A stretch of DNA of 64,000 bases from Undaria pinnatifida (GCA_012845835.1 JABAKD010000005.1:5544155-5608154), one strand, 5' to 3'; counted from the stretch's first letter, positions 26,201 through 40,500 are shown. Numbers and translations: made by a program. The notes: generated by a model not told the origin, from the letters alone.

Positions 26201-29200
26201 AGCGCAGCGCAGCGCCGTACCGTGCTGTGCGGTGCAGTGCTGTGGTGTGGCATGCTGTGCCGTGCTGCATGCTGTGCTGTAGTTACTAATTCGTGTATGC
26301 CAGGTATCATTCGAAGTATCACACCAAGTACGGTACACCACGTTTGTACGTACTACATTGTTTTAGAATCCCGAAACATGCACTCCCAGCTCAGCTCAGC
26401 TATTGCTCAGCAGTGCAGTGCAGAGCAGCGCCGTCCCGTGCCCTGCCCGCAGTGCGGTGCTGTGCCGTGCCGTGCTGTTTCGCGCAGCGCTGTGTTTTCT
26501 TTGGTGAATAAAGTACCAGGTATAATGCAAAGTACCAATCTTCACGTTTTTTTCGTAAATTACACCCGTTCTGCCAATCAGAACGTGACATCGCCAGCAA
26601 GCACACAGCACAGCACAGGGCAGTACGCTCTGCACAAGTAGCTCTTGGCATTATCACATTGCTAGTTGCACCAAATCATGGGCCTCTTCTTTCTGCCACC
26701 TTGACATTCTGTTATGCTCTTCCTTGCTCGAGCGTAGCGGGCGGTGCCAGCCACCACCGCCGGCGAAGCGGAGCCCTTGCTTACCCTATGAGCATATGCA
26801 TGTTCTGAAACTCCTTGAAAACTTCCCCTCATTCTCACTCCACCACTAAGCACAATACCGCAGACACGCCCACCAATGCTGCGAAACCCTTAACCCCCCT
26901 CCCTTCCCTCCCCTCCCTCCTCTCCTTCCCCCCCGGGTTTCCAACGCAAACGAACACAAACGCACAAACACACAAACACACACAAACACACAGAGCATGT
27001 CCTCTCACATAACGCGGATAGAGTCCGCCATCCGCGCCCACATCCTGGATAACGAGGACGACTTCCTGGGCAGCGTGGGGGGCGTGTCCGAACTATCCCG
27101 CCGCACCGAAGAGTTCCGCAACGGTGTTCGCGAGCTGCGCCGATCCTTCATGCGGGTCAGGCGCGAGGTCTCCGAGCCCTACGAGGCCGTACGCCTCCGC
27201 ACCCAGCAGCTTAAGAACCTCCACTCGGCGACACGGCTGCTCAAGCGCGCGCTGAGATTCCTGGCCGCCCTGAGACGCCTTAGAGGGCAGGACGAGGCCC
27301 TCGGGCTCGGTGCCAGCGGAGCCGATGGGGGGGCGGGCGGAGGGGGGGGGGCAGCGGAAGCGGCGGGGGTGGCAGCGGCAGCAGGGAGGGGAGGGGGGGC
27401 GGACTTGAGGGAGCTTTCGAAGGCGGCGCAGAGCTTGCAGGTACCGTCTGAACGGGGAAGGAGGCGGGGGTGGAAGGAGGGAGTGGACGTTGGAGTGTTC
27501 CTCTGCGTCTGGGTCTTGGTTGCGTCGGGATATTCTGATTGGATTGGCCGGGTGCCGGTTGTGATTATTGTGCTACAAGCCGAACATCTGTCGTGACTGT
27601 TTTGTGAACCGTCAATTTTGTTTCGCCTCACCGCCACCGCCGATCCCCTCATCCACCTCCCTCTCGTTTTTTTCCGGCAGGAGCTAGAGGGCACTCTCCG
27701 CGACCCCGAAGTAGCCGAGCTCGAGGTGGTCGGGCGCGAGCGACCCTATGTGGAGGCCTGCGGCGCGGCGGTCCGCAGAATGTCGGCCGACCACCTCGCC
27801 CGCGGGCTGAAGGCGCTCAACCAGACCGACATTGGAGGTTCCCTCCAGGTACGTGACGCCGCCGCCGCCAACGCTAGAGTGGCGGCCGGCCCCGCCACCA
27901 CCGCCGCGACGTTCCGGTGTGGTGCGGTGTAATACGATGCGGTACGGTAGGGGCCCCTAGAGTAGTACGGTAGGAGCTGCTACGGCAGTGCGGCAGCCGC
28001 TGTGCGTTTGAGTCGCTTGCGTGCGTTTTGCTCACATTGCATTCATTGCGTGCCTTGCGTGGCTTGCATGCATTGCGTGCATTGCATGCGTTGCGTGTGG
28101 TGCATGCGTCTGTTATGCTCGGTAGGCATCCCGGGGAGGGTCTCGATGCGCGTACACCTCGTTCTGTTTTTGGTTTGTTGGCGCAAGGTAGGCGGGGGTG
28201 GGGGGTGGCGGAGGGGGGGCGTTTGTCGGCAAACTTGGGCCATAGAGGATCCTCAGTAACGGAACAAACCTGTACGGGTGCTGTCGTCATCATAGTGGCA
28301 GCGGCGGAGAGGGAAACGCACTCCCCAATACATTACCTCAATCATCAACATTGTGTTCTCTTCCCGGCGTATCAGCAAGCAACACTCGCTGCTGTCGCCG
28401 TAGATCTATGATTTGTATCTACAGCTATGCGTGACGTGCACATGGAAAATACCCCCCCCTGCGACAGGGATTGGTCCACACGCACCGACCCCCTCCTCTC
28501 ATGACTCCCCCCCGCAACTTACAACCCGCGCCCTACAACCCTTGCCTCCCTCAACCCTCACTCCCCTCTTCTCGCTCCCCTCCCTTCCACCCCTCTCATG
28601 TGTGCGTGTCATTGTGTCGGTGCCTCTCTGTCTCTGTGTCCGTACGTATGTGTGACCTCGTCCACCAAGGTGTTCTTCAACCTCGAATGCCTGCCTGCAA
28701 GAGTGAAAGCGTGCGTCGCGCACCTGGCCGACGAGGCGGACGCCGCCGCCTCCGCGGCGCTCCAACCCGCCGCATTGGCCGACGCTACCTCGGCCGGCCT
28801 TACCTCTGCTGCCACCGCCGCGCCGGGCAGCCCCGTCCCTGGCGGCGGCGGCGGCGCTACCGGTAGCGGCAGCGCCGCAGGCGCCGCCGGGGGCGGACGG
28901 GCGCCTTCGGCGCGGGACGCAGGGGCGGCCGCCGCCAGGCGGCGCTCCGCGCGCATGAGCGCCCTGGCGGGACGCCTCGCGGCGTCCCTCTACAGCACGT
29001 CGATGGAGGCCTGGAGCCTCCAGCGGGTGCTGGACAAGAAGAGGGACCCGACGACCCGCGCACTGCTGGATGCCACTGTCCGGGGCGATCGGGGGGCCGA
29101 ACTCGGGGCGGGCGCGTACCGCGCCTTTTGGGACGAGCTGTGCCTTGCCGTAAGGGGCGCGGTGGAGCGGGCACTTCTTGCGGAGGGGGTCGGGGGCGGG

Positions 29201-32200
29201 GCGGCAGGCGGCGGTGGTTACGGTGGCGGGGGAGGAGGAGGGGGCATAGGGCGTGGCGCGAGCGGCGCGGCGCTTGTGTCTATGTACCCTTTCTTGCGAA
29301 AGGCTTTCTTGCGCTTGATTAGGCGGTTGGAGGACGGGACAGCGGCGCGCGGAGCGCAAGGCTCGAGGATGGGTGACGGGGGGCTCGGAGGCGGCGCCGC
29401 CACCGGGGGCGCGGGTGGGTCTGCGGCCGCCACTCCTGGGACCGGCTCCGCCGGCGCCACCGGATCCCACGGGGGCGCTGGCGCCAGCCGAGGCATCCTT
29501 GGCGGGTCTCAGTGGCTGTCGCTTGCGCTGGACAGCGACGATTTCGGCCTTTCCGCCGAGGAGGAGCAAGAGCGGTGGGGCAGGCGGCGCGAGGGAGACG
29601 TAGGAGGAGGGGCGGAGGCGGGCGCGGGTCCCGTTGGCGGTGGCGCTGGCCGAGCTTTTGGGCTACGGAAGAGGGACAGGGGGGGCGTAGAGGGTGGGGG
29701 TGGGGGCGGGGGCGCGGGGGGAGATAAGACGAGTGACAGCGCGCGTCTGCTGGAGGCGCTGGGGCCGCTTCGGGACCTGTTCTTGGCACGCAGCTTGGAG
29801 CGCTTGACGACGCCCGTGGAGCAGATGTTCCCCCAGGTGGGGGGTTGAGGTCGTATCAATGTTGTTTCCGATTGCCGCGACGCGGACGTGTATAACGTAG
29901 TTTGGAGGTTTGTATGGCCGAGGTGTTGGGGATGTTTGGTTGGCACGTGGGAGGGGTGGGTGGGGTGGGGCGGGGTGGAAAGGAGTGGAAAGGAATGGAG
30001 AGGAGCGGAGTGGAGCGGAGTGGAGCGGAGTGGCGCGGAGTGGAGTGTCGAAGTTGAGCAGCTGTGGCGTGAACATGTCACGTTTTGGTCTTCGAAAATA
30101 TCGTACTATGGTACGGTACCCGTTTCCCCTTCCCCTGTTACGGGCCATTGTCAAGTACGACACGCTCCCACCTTGTGCGCCAACAGACTACACGCGTGTT
30201 TTATCGCCCGCCCCTCCCCCCCCTCGTCGCCTTGCTCCCTTCCTCCCTCCCTCGCTCTCTCTTCCCCCCTCCCCCACCTCCCCCACCAGTTCGACGGGTA
30301 CATGGCGGCAGTGCCCTCCAAGCACGACCTTGCTTCTTTTGTGCGCTCCATCCACGTCGAGCTTGCTCTTGCTGTTCCTGCCGGAAGCATTAACGCCGGC
30401 ATCGGCGGCGGCGGCGGGCTCGCATCGGAGGCCGAGGTGGCAGCTGGGGGGGGGGGGCGCTGGGGGCGGGAGCGCGGAGGCGGACCTGACACTGCTGCCG
30501 CCTTTGCTGGAGGGGGTGGTGCGGGCGGCGAAACTGTTCTGCGCCAAGGTCGAGGCCATGCAAAGCGTCGAAGAGGTGCGTGCGCCGTGTTCCCCCCAAC
30601 GGTGTGCCCTCGTTGTGGCGTTATGTAGACACGAAACATCCCAAACCTGAACTTGAGCGCGCCACAGGCTTAGCCTTACCAGGTACCTTTTTTCGCGTAT
30701 TCAGCATTCGTGCCCTCTACCCTCCCAAGTTTTACAACTTGTATCTATCAAGCAAACCTTCTCTCTTTCGTTGCCGGGCCGTTTTTTTTGTTGGCGTTTC
30801 TTATCCCTGAGCCCCGCCCCGCCCTCGCATCCTTACGAATATACGTAACACGTGTTTTTTATTCTGACGGACGCTCCCTTTCCTCGCCGACGACCGAAAA
30901 AAGTCGGCGTACAAGTTTGGCGGCGGGCCAGGCGGCGGGAGTTCCGGTCTGGACGATGGGGGCGGAGGGGGGAAAGGGGATGCCGCCACAGCAGCGGGAG
31001 CGGCGACGACGGCAGGAGCTGCCGCACCGATAGAATCGTGGGCGCCTAACCCGGAACAAGAGCACAACTTGCAGCTGTTGGAGCTGCTGGCCAAGCTCAG
31101 GGAAGCTCTGCTTGGCATCCCCGCCCTGATAACGCCTCGAGAAACGGGGGCGGGGATCGGGGTGGGAATGGAGGCTGGCTGCGGGGAGTTGGTTTTGGAA
31201 GCTGTGAAGGCCGTCGATGAGACGGTTTCCACGTCTATTCTGGAGCCTTATCTTTCCGGAGTTGCCCGTTCCCTTGAAGATATTGTCTCCAAAATGCACA
31301 GGTGAGGTGGCGGCGGGCGGCGGGGTGACGGTTGGTGGATCGTTGGAGGACCATTGTGAATGGCTGTTTGTTGGCGTTTTGCAGGATCGGCGAGAGTAAG
31401 GGGGAGAAGGAGAAGGGAGTGACAGGGGGGGGGTGTTGAATTGAACTGCGGTTGCCCTTTTGTTCTTCCGGTAAAAAATTAATGGACTTATACGGTGTGC
31501 TGAAGGTGGCTTGACCGTACCTAACAGAAGCTCGACTTCTTTGAGCAGCAGAACATTCTTGGGCAATCGACAACGCTATCGTGCAGTCCATGCCCCCACG
31601 CCTGCTCCCCCCGCCCCCTGCCCCGGCCCCGACCCGTTTGAGCGGCTTCCACCGCCGCTATCCCACCTTCTACTTTTCCATGCAGTTCCACCCTGAAGAA
31701 TGCCCTGACGACCATCTCGTATAGTAATTTCAAAGAAAATGTACTGCAAACGATCGAAAAGGCCCTGCAAAGGCGTTGATTTGTTTTTCGATGGGTTCAA
31801 TCGAACTAGCGAAAGGCTGACAAATATTTGTGCTATTTATAAGTTAAGCATTGTGACTTAACCACCCGTACAAAACGTCGGGCAGGGAGAGCTTCGGGCC
31901 CGGGGCGGACGCGGTCGTGACGAGCGAGGGACATGGCGTGAATGGCTCACTGTTTCTTCTCGAGCTCCAAGGGGTGCTCGCAGCTCTCCAAGCCGACCAC
32001 TTCGGACGAATTACTGCCCTCCGCTCGCCAGCCGCCGAGGTGCGTGGGGGTGGGGTTGAGGGTGGGGGTGGGGGTGGGGATGCGCCTATCTCCCCCTCCT
32101 CGCTATAGTTTGCCTCCATTCCCTGTTCCCCCGTCGACGTGGAATATTTCTCGGAAAATTTTACGCAATTTCGTATGGCCAGCTGTAGTTTTTGCGCGCC

Positions 32201-34464
32201 ACAAGCCACATGCGCACATAAGGTGTAGTCACAAGCCTTGTCTGTCTCCGTTGTATCGTGTTGCCTATCCCCTCTCGCCATACGTTTTCGCTCGGAATTT
32301 TATCCGAACCATTTTCTGACCTGCTGTCGTCCTTGCACGCCGCAAGGCACGTACAGATTCAAGGTGTAATCGCAAACCCCGACCTTCCTTTCTTTCCCCT
32401 CTTATATCGTGTCTCCTGTCCCCTTTCCCTTCCTGACGTGGTCGGTATTCTCGGATTTTTCTCTAAAACTTCTTCTGGCCTGCCGCCGTCGTTGCGTCGT
32501 TGCCCTGTTATGCGCCACACCCAAACGTAATGCAAGGCGTCCTTGCGTTCACTCGCAGCGAGACTGCTCCGGTCGTACGTGACGCACTGTGCACTGCTGC
32601 GGCCGCTATCCGACGGCGGCAAGGCCAGGGTAGCCCAGGACATGGCCACGCTGGAAATTATCCTCAGTCCCCTCGCCAGGGTAAGTTTTTTATAGACATT
32701 TTTTCGGTTGCTTTTTGTTTTATTTTCTCTTCCCCCCCGAGCTTTTGTACCCTCGTCCCTCTCCCTCTCCCCTGCGCCTCGTGCTTGGTATGGACCCCCT
32801 CCCGTGAGTAGTGATTCCCACGTACTTCGCTCTCGTGCTTACGTGTCCGTGTGTTCGGGGGGGGGGCTCGTTTTTTTTGCTTTCTACCTATCGGCCGGCC
32901 TTCGTCGGGTGGTCGGGCGGTGGGTCGATCGGTAGGTCGGGCAGGTGGTGTGTCAGCCATGCCGGCGGTTGGTCGGTCGGTCCGTCGGTCGATCGGTCGG
33001 TCGGTCGCTATTCCGGTCGGTTAGTCGGTCAGCCGTTCGACTGGCCAGTCAGTCGGTATTCCGGTGGGTCAGGCAGTCGGCCGTTAGGTTGGTCTTTCGG
33101 CTGGTTTGTCGGTCGGCTGGTCGGTCGGTCGACCAGTACAATAAATTAGTTCGATCAATCAGTTGGTCGGTCGGTCGGTCGGTCGATATGTCAAGTCATT
33201 TGGTCGACCAATCGGTAAATACGTCGGTCAGTCGGTTAGTCGACCGATCAGCTGCCCCACTCATTCGATTAGTCGGTTGGTCGGTGATTCGTTCTCTATC
33301 CCGGTCAATCGGTTGGTCGGTCGGTCGGGTAGTCAAAATAGGTCGGACAGCTGGTCAGTCGGTAGGTCGGTCTGCCATTCGGTCGGGCAGCTAGTCCGTC
33401 GCTCGGGGTCGGACAGGTGGCTGGTCTGTCAATCGAAGCAGTCGGTGGACTAGTTGGTCGGTGAGTCCGTTGGTCGCTCATTCAATACGTAGGTTGAGGA
33501 GGGGAAGGGGATACAAGACGCACAGTTGTCGGGGTGTTTTACACCTCGTCCTTCAATCCACGAGGGTATCACCTTCACTATTCTTCAGGTGGATAGGGAA
33601 CAAACCTATTTTCGTGAGTTCCGATTTGGACAATGCTTGCAACAGTGCAACATATACATGTTCCTCTTCACCGCCCCCGACCCCGCCCCGCCCCGGATTG
33701 TCTACCCAACGGTGCTTATGGCGCATGCGTAACATTTGCTGCTACATTGGCATGGTACATTCAGATGTCGATTTTATTGTCGTTTTGTTAATTTGACGAG
33801 TGTTTTGCTGTAGCGACGTCTTAACTGTTTGTGGTTGCACCGTGTCGCTGGGCTGATATGACTAGGTGTCGGAGCTAGGTCCTGTGTACCAGGAGTCGAG
33901 GGCTTTCAGGACCCTCCTCTTTGTGGACGACCAAGACGGGGGCGGCCGAGACGCCAGGTTTGTATCGGCCGCCGACGTTGTGCCACGATGGGAGGGGAAT
34001 AGGTGGTCAAATTTCGAACGATCGCGACTTTTCTTTGTTTTTTTGACGGCGCTCAAAAACTTGGAACATGTTTCGAGTTGCCTGAGCCGTCCGCTGACCA
34101 TCAACGCAGAGAAATGGACCACATTTACATACGTCAGGTACATGCTATTGCAAAGATGTCCCGTTTTCGTGCCGAGGCTCCTCACTTGAAGATCTCTATA
34201 TATACAACATATATAGATATGTATATATATATATATTTTATATCTTATACCCCTCGAGGACAAGAGGTTAATTTTGACAACAGAGAAAGTGCAAGCCGGT
34301 GTCCGAAACCATGGCCTAGGAATAAAAAAAGTTCATTTTTGCGAAAACAAGGAGGAAACTCCGCCGATTTGGGTGAAGGAGGCTCGTCGTTCGGAAAGAC
34401 AGGTTTTGCCACAATGTGGTATATCTTAATACGCCTATCGTAGCACACGTCGTCAGCTCTCTCT

Positions 34465-34505
<41 letters not shown>

Positions 34506-37500
34506 CCGTTTTGGCACCGCACTCCCGATATGGGACTAAACACTTGGAGTTAGACTAGGAAAATTTTCGGGGTTGGGGATGGGTTAACAGCGACGCGAGT
34601 TTTGCTAATTCACACGGCCGTCTCTAAATGTACGCCCCCCTGTTGAGCTGGGTGAAAGCCGGAGATCCACACCGTCTGACCGAGAAAAAAACCCTCCAAA
34701 ACGTTTTTCGCTGTTCTCTATCTTCCCACCAATGCGCGCAGTTGACGGCAGTTACTTACAGCACGAAACTGATTGGTGCTTGCTGGCTGGCGGCCGCTTC
34801 GTCTCGCCAAGAAACACATACATGATGCTCGTACAAAGCGCCGAAGTGGTGATGAATTACCTCGACCCCTTCCCCCCACCAAACTACCCGCCGGAGCAAC
34901 CCCTCTCGCCTACGTCCCCCCCCCTTCCCTTGGTGAATGACCTCGACCCACCTCCCACCCCTCCCATCAACGCCTACCCGCCTGAAACACACAGAACATG
35001 ACATTCTGCTTACTAAAATTTGTTGCAAATCGATGAGCGTAAAAAGCTGAAAAAAGGAGAATGCTGACCCCTATGCGCGATAACGATGAAGGCACGTACC
35101 GGGGGGGGGGTAAGACAAATGTGCACGTTCCCACTCGCCTACCTCCCCTCCCCTTCCCTTACCCCCTCTGCGTGTTCGCTTTTTAATCGCTTGAATCTCT
35201 CTCTTTCGTCCCCCCTCTCTCTCGACGTGTTGTTGAAAATTCCCAAAAAATCCGCCGACAACAGATCGTTTTTGACGGAAGCGTGCATGGCTCACCTGCG
35301 GCCTTCGAGTGTGTGGCACTACCTCTTTTCGAGTGCCCCGGACGAGCTCGTTTCTCCTCACACGGTGGGTTAGATCGTCTGCCTTTCATCCCATTTACTG
35401 CTTGCCCGAAATCCTCCTGTAATACCCAAAGGTATCCGTTGACGGCCAAGGCCTCTTTAGACGTAATATACTGGTTTTAGTATAGAACGGTCCTTGACGG
35501 CTGTTCGTCAAACGTCAAGAGTGCCGTCAACCGACGTCTTTGATAGTACCACGCGTGCTACGATAGAGGCGTTGCGTTTTGGCTGAGAAAAACGTCTTCT
35601 TGATGACGGGTCTCCTTAACCAAAATCGTCCGAGTTTTGTAGAGATTTAGTGGGGAAAATTTCGTTGTATATCTAGGCCATGGGATGCTTCATCCATCAG
35701 GTAGCAGAAGTTTTTTTTTTTCGTTGTTCAAATCAGTTTTTGGGTGAGGTATACAGCTCCAGAAAAAGAAAAAAAATGGTGCGTGGAAGTGTGGTGAGCT
35801 TGAGCTTTTTTTTTTCCCATCCACCGGAGGATGAAGAAGAAAAAAAATGGAAAGTTGCGCCTCTACTGCACTGTAAGTAGCTTGTGTCCTTCACTGAATC
35901 CAGGTCGCTTTTGTCCCGAAATTTTGCTCGTGCAAATCTCGAGGCTATCCTGTCGGTAAAGACATGCGATTGGTGCTCTCTTATTGTGCGTTTCCGTCGC
36001 GTTAAACAGTTGTTCCTGCCCGTCGATACCAAGCACATGTACGCACTGCCCGTGTTGGTTTGTCAGCCTAAAAAGATGCTAATATATGGTCACAAAGTTC
36101 GACGCAGGTAAACTAAGCAACGAAAAATGAATGGAGTTGGAGTTGATACCTGGCGTGCAAAGCAAGTGTAGCGCGGGTACGAGCTGGGCTGGGCTGGCGT
36201 AGCATGCCGATGAGCTGTCCGCTCGGGGTATATGACGCGGTTGAGCTTGTATGCTTCTTGCCATACCAGGGCTGGTCTAACCTTTGTAATGTGAACATCT
36301 TGACGAGTTTTCGTTCGAACCTGGTCTTTCCGGGACTCGTGTTTATCTTGGAAGTGGCCACCATTATCCCACCGCCGCCTCCGTCACCCCCACCTCCCCC
36401 CCTTCTTCCCCCTTGCAATTAACATTTTGTTGCTTTACACGGCAACAACTTTTCGCTTTCCATCGTTCATTTTCACCTCGCCTCTTGTCGTAAAGGCGCT
36501 TGCTGGAGGAGGAGAAAAATTAACAATATGTCCATTGGGCGTGTGGTGGGTGCGACCCCGCTCATCCTCCTGTCTGTCTTACCCTATCCTCTCCTCCCTT
36601 ACGTTTTCTTCTTCGGCGACCAAAGCAGAGTGCGTCATCCCGACGCTTGAAACGTTGAGGCTCGCCAGTCTTGACCCTCCTCCAACCCCCTCCTCCCCCC
36701 CCTCCCCCCCACCCCTTCCCCCCCGACGACGTGAGTGCACATATGTGCCCGTGTAGCACAACGATAAAGAGTAGGACTCACATAATAGGAGAATGTGAAA
36801 TATACAAGGAGGAACGGGATGCGTTATTAGAGGAGATGAGGAAATTAGACGAATGTGACATGGAAGCATTTGGTAGACTAGAGAGTAGCGAGAAAACGAT
36901 CGCTATCCTAGGAGATAGATGGTGGCCACAGACGGCGAAACAGGACGGGGATAGGATAAGCAAACAGTTTCTATGTAGCATATAGAAGAAGCACAATGAT
37001 GCCCAAATATTGGAGGTGTCTCTATCAAGAGTAGGAACGGTGCTCCGTCTCGAAAGGGATACATGGTCAATGGTCAAACGACTAAGGCATGTAACAAATG
37101 AGTACCCCCCCCCCCCCGACGCCTTCCTCTCCTCTCTCCCCCCCCCTCCCCCCCTCCCTCCCAATCCCCCCCTACCCAACATTTTGTTCCCGCTTCTACC
37201 CATCCCAGTACTGTGGGATGTCGGAGCAGTCGTACGTAACGTGGCTGCTCGGTGGCGGAGCTGCGGAGGAAGCCAGAGCGCTAGAGGAGACCAAGGGGAC
37301 CCAAGCAGAAACAGGCGGCGGCGCTGATGGTGGCGGCGTTGGCGGAACAAAAATGGGGAGGTAGGAGCCGTCGAACGTTTCCCTCACTGGCCCCGGGCCC
37401 GTTCGTTTGGTCCAAGAACGCGAAAAGTTTGCCATTGGTGTATGTTAAGGGGGGGGATGTATTTTATTCACTAAATTGTTTTGTTTTTTCAAGGGAGGTT

Positions 37501-40500
37501 GGTAATTCAATAAATTTGCAGGAGAAGGACGTCGACGAAAATGTTTTTGGGGGAGGGGGATACATTCAATAGACAAATTTAGTATTTTTTTTTCTCTTGA
37601 GGAGGGTTGGTGTTATGGTAGTGCCCTCGTATACCTTGCGCCGTCCGTGCTTAACCGTTCACTTCTATCCGTGGGTAGTGGAAATGAATTCAAGAGCTTC
37701 TTTGGACCCCTTTAGAGCCCCCAACTCCCTCCCAATACTAACTTCAAGTAAGTTTGTAAAAAAAAGGGGTTTCCAGCAGTGAATGCGTTAATACAAGTGA
37801 GTGAGACCTGCAAGGAGGTACCCTGTGTCTGTTATCAGACCTTATCTTATAAAATTGGTAATTGTCTAATTTTGCAGGAGAGGGACGGCGGTAAAATGAA
37901 AGAAGAGGGGCGATGTAATTAGCTAATATAGACTCACTTATGAATATCTTTGTGCTGAAAGCGCTCGGTTGGTGCTTCCCTGTCATCTACGGGGTCGGAC
38001 GGTCCAGGTTATTACTTGCGGAACGGTCCAGCTTTTCTTTGATTTCTTGCTCCGCCCGCCTTATTATTTTTTTCTTTTATTCTGCTCGTTTTGCCAGTTT
38101 TTTTTTTTATTCTGCTCGTTTTGCCAGTTATTTTTTTTTTTGTTCTGCTCGTTTTGCCAGTTGCTTCTGTTGACGTTTCAGCTGCTTCCCGCAAATTTGG
38201 TTTTTCTGCCAAACACGATTTTGAACCTTTTCGCGATTTTTTCTTCCTTTTTGTGTAGTAAGTTGGAAGTCTACCATTTCCCGCTGATTTGCCGCCTGTG
38301 CATTACTTGCGGAACGGTTCAGTTTTAGCTTTTCCCACCATTTGTTTTGTACTTGACGCTGTTTCATCAACTGAGATCTGGGCTTGGCTCGTCAGCTCCG
38401 CGCCGCCCAGCACCCCACCGCAGCGCTATAGCTCGCAGCTACGGAGCGCCGTGCAGTGCCCTGCGATGCCCTGTAGCTTACATTAGTTGCGGAACGAAGT
38501 TTCATGAGCTGACATCTGGGCTTGGCTCGTCATCAGCTCCGCACCGCCCAGCACCCCATCGCAGCGCTATAGCTCGCAGCAACGCGGCGCCGTGCAGTGC
38601 CCTGCGATGCCCTGTAGCCCACCATTTATTTTGTGCTTGACGAAGTTTCGTCAGCTGAGATCTGGGCTTGGCTCATCAGCTCCGCACCGCCCAGCACCCC
38701 ACCGCAGCGCAATAGCTCGCAGCAACGCAGCGCCGTGCAGTGCCCTGCGATGCCCTGCAGCTCCAGCTTTACAGAGCGCAGCGCTGTGCTCTGACGTGCT
38801 TTGCTGCTTTGCCATGCTGCGTGCTTTGCGGTACTTTTATTAGTTCGTACATGCCAGTAACATTCATTCGCAGTATCATCCCACGTACCGGTACTATTTA
38901 AATATTAATAAGTTTGTACATACTATGTTGTTGCACCCCCAGCTCAGGTCAGCCCGGCTATTATAACTCAGCAGTGCAGCGCGGCATAGTGCGGTGCCGT
39001 GCCTTGCCCTTCGTTTTGCGGTGTTGTGTCGTGCGGCGCTGTGCGTTCTTTTGGACATACAGGGGTAGTACCAGGTACGATACAGGTACCAGGTACCATT
39101 TATTATGTACGTGTGTTCTCATCACACGTACTGCCGTTCAGAACTAGCGCGGGGCAATTACCTCTGCACATTGTCATGCACCTCTTGGCAACATTTTTTC
39201 ACCGTTCCAGCTTTTCTTTGCTTTCTTCCACACTTTATTGGTTCTTCCATTTCGTCAATTATTGCATTTTTTTTCGTTTTCCAGTTGTTTCTTCGTTCAT
39301 TTTCTACTATCTCCTTCAAATTTAATTGGTTCGAACTCCAGGTTTGTACATACCATCAGCTACTACTACGCTGTTGGATCATAATGCACGCCCAGCTCAG
39401 ATCAGTCCGGCTATATATAGCCCGGCAGCGCAGCGTAGCGCCGTGCGGAGCCGTGCGGAGCCGTACGGTGCGGTGCCGTGCCCTTCGCTGCGGTGTTGTG
39501 TCGTGCTGCGCTGTGTGCTTTCTTTCGAATATAGAGCACTACCGGGTATAATACGTGTTGTGTACTACTTTTTTCTTTTTCTACATGTATTTATTTGATC
39601 TTTCACGGCCCCCTGTTTTTTCCCCCACGCAAATGACCCCCGTACTGCCGGTCAGAACGTAAACCCGGTAACAAAGCACACAGCACAGCTGAGCACAACA
39701 TGGCAATTTGCTCTGCACAAGCAGCTCTTGGCATTATTAAATCGCTGTTCGCACCAAATCATGGGCCTCTTCTTTCTGCCCCCTTTACATGTTTTTTGTT
39801 GCATTTTTTCTTGCCTTGCGCGAGCGTAGCGGCCGGCGTCAGCCGCCCGCGGAGCGGAGCCCTTGTATATATACATATATATATATATATATGTACATCC
39901 AACGAGCCACGGGAAGAACTGGATCGCTGTGCGTGATGCGAGCTTTTTTGTACGAGTAATGCGCCCAAGGGCACACAACACAAAAGGCAACAAGAAGAGC
40001 AAGCTGAAGCTGTGGGCCAGTTATGACAACTATTGTATTTTTTTCGTTTTTCAGTGTTGTTACCACAATATTATGTCACAGCAGCAGCAGTGGTGTATCT
40101 ACCAGTACTATTTTTTTACCAATATGTATCCATTTTTTACGAGGATCATTTTTTTTTCATGTGACCCCTGGATTCAACCAACGAGAACCAGGCTCATAAG
40201 CGGACAGTCTATCTTTTACTAGAAGACCACAAAGTCAAATTGATATCTATTATTTTTTCATGAGGATCAATTTATTTCCCCGATGACACCGGGATTCGAA
40301 CCAACGAGAAGACCTTGAGGCTTATAGTACATACCGGCACTACTGGGAACGGTTGTCCGCCTCGAAAGGGATGCGTGGTCAATGGTCAAATGACTAAGGC
40401 AAGCAACAAATGAGTACACCCCCCCCCCCCCCCCCCCCTCCTTCCCCCCCCCCCCCTGTCTGGCTCCTTGAAAAAAAAAAAGATGTGGGTAACAATTAAT

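Larger units (their letters stand above)
23566..26993. other. COG5 intron 1 (3.4 kb), repeat-filled
   Basis: The intron contains a dispersed repeat at 24361-24465, the large repeat 25843-26780 and a C-rich tract at about 26895-26936 before the acceptor. No other gene is visible. Confidence 0.6.

Noticed and set aside
28499-29569. 356-codon minus-strand frame
   Set aside because: It is the antisense shadow of GC-rich COG5 exon 4.
31385-31398. Mini-exon GATCGGCGAGA in COG5 between exons 6 and 7
   Set aside because: Exon 6 joins exon 7 directly to give MHRESF, which fits the family. The mini-exon would need a further unsupported exon near 31530.
31690-31779. Open stretch STLKNALTTISYSNF as a COG5 exon
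   Set aside because: It matches no part of COG5, and the exons on both sides already join in phase.
32811-33394. Frames rich in RSVGRS
   Set aside because: They are readings of the (GGTC)n minisatellite.
40280-40340. tRNA gene on the minus strand (GGTTCGAATCCCGG T-arm)
   Set aside because: No matching acceptor strand, D-arm or anticodon arm is present upstream at the right distance. It is a tRNA-like fragment, perhaps from a SINE.
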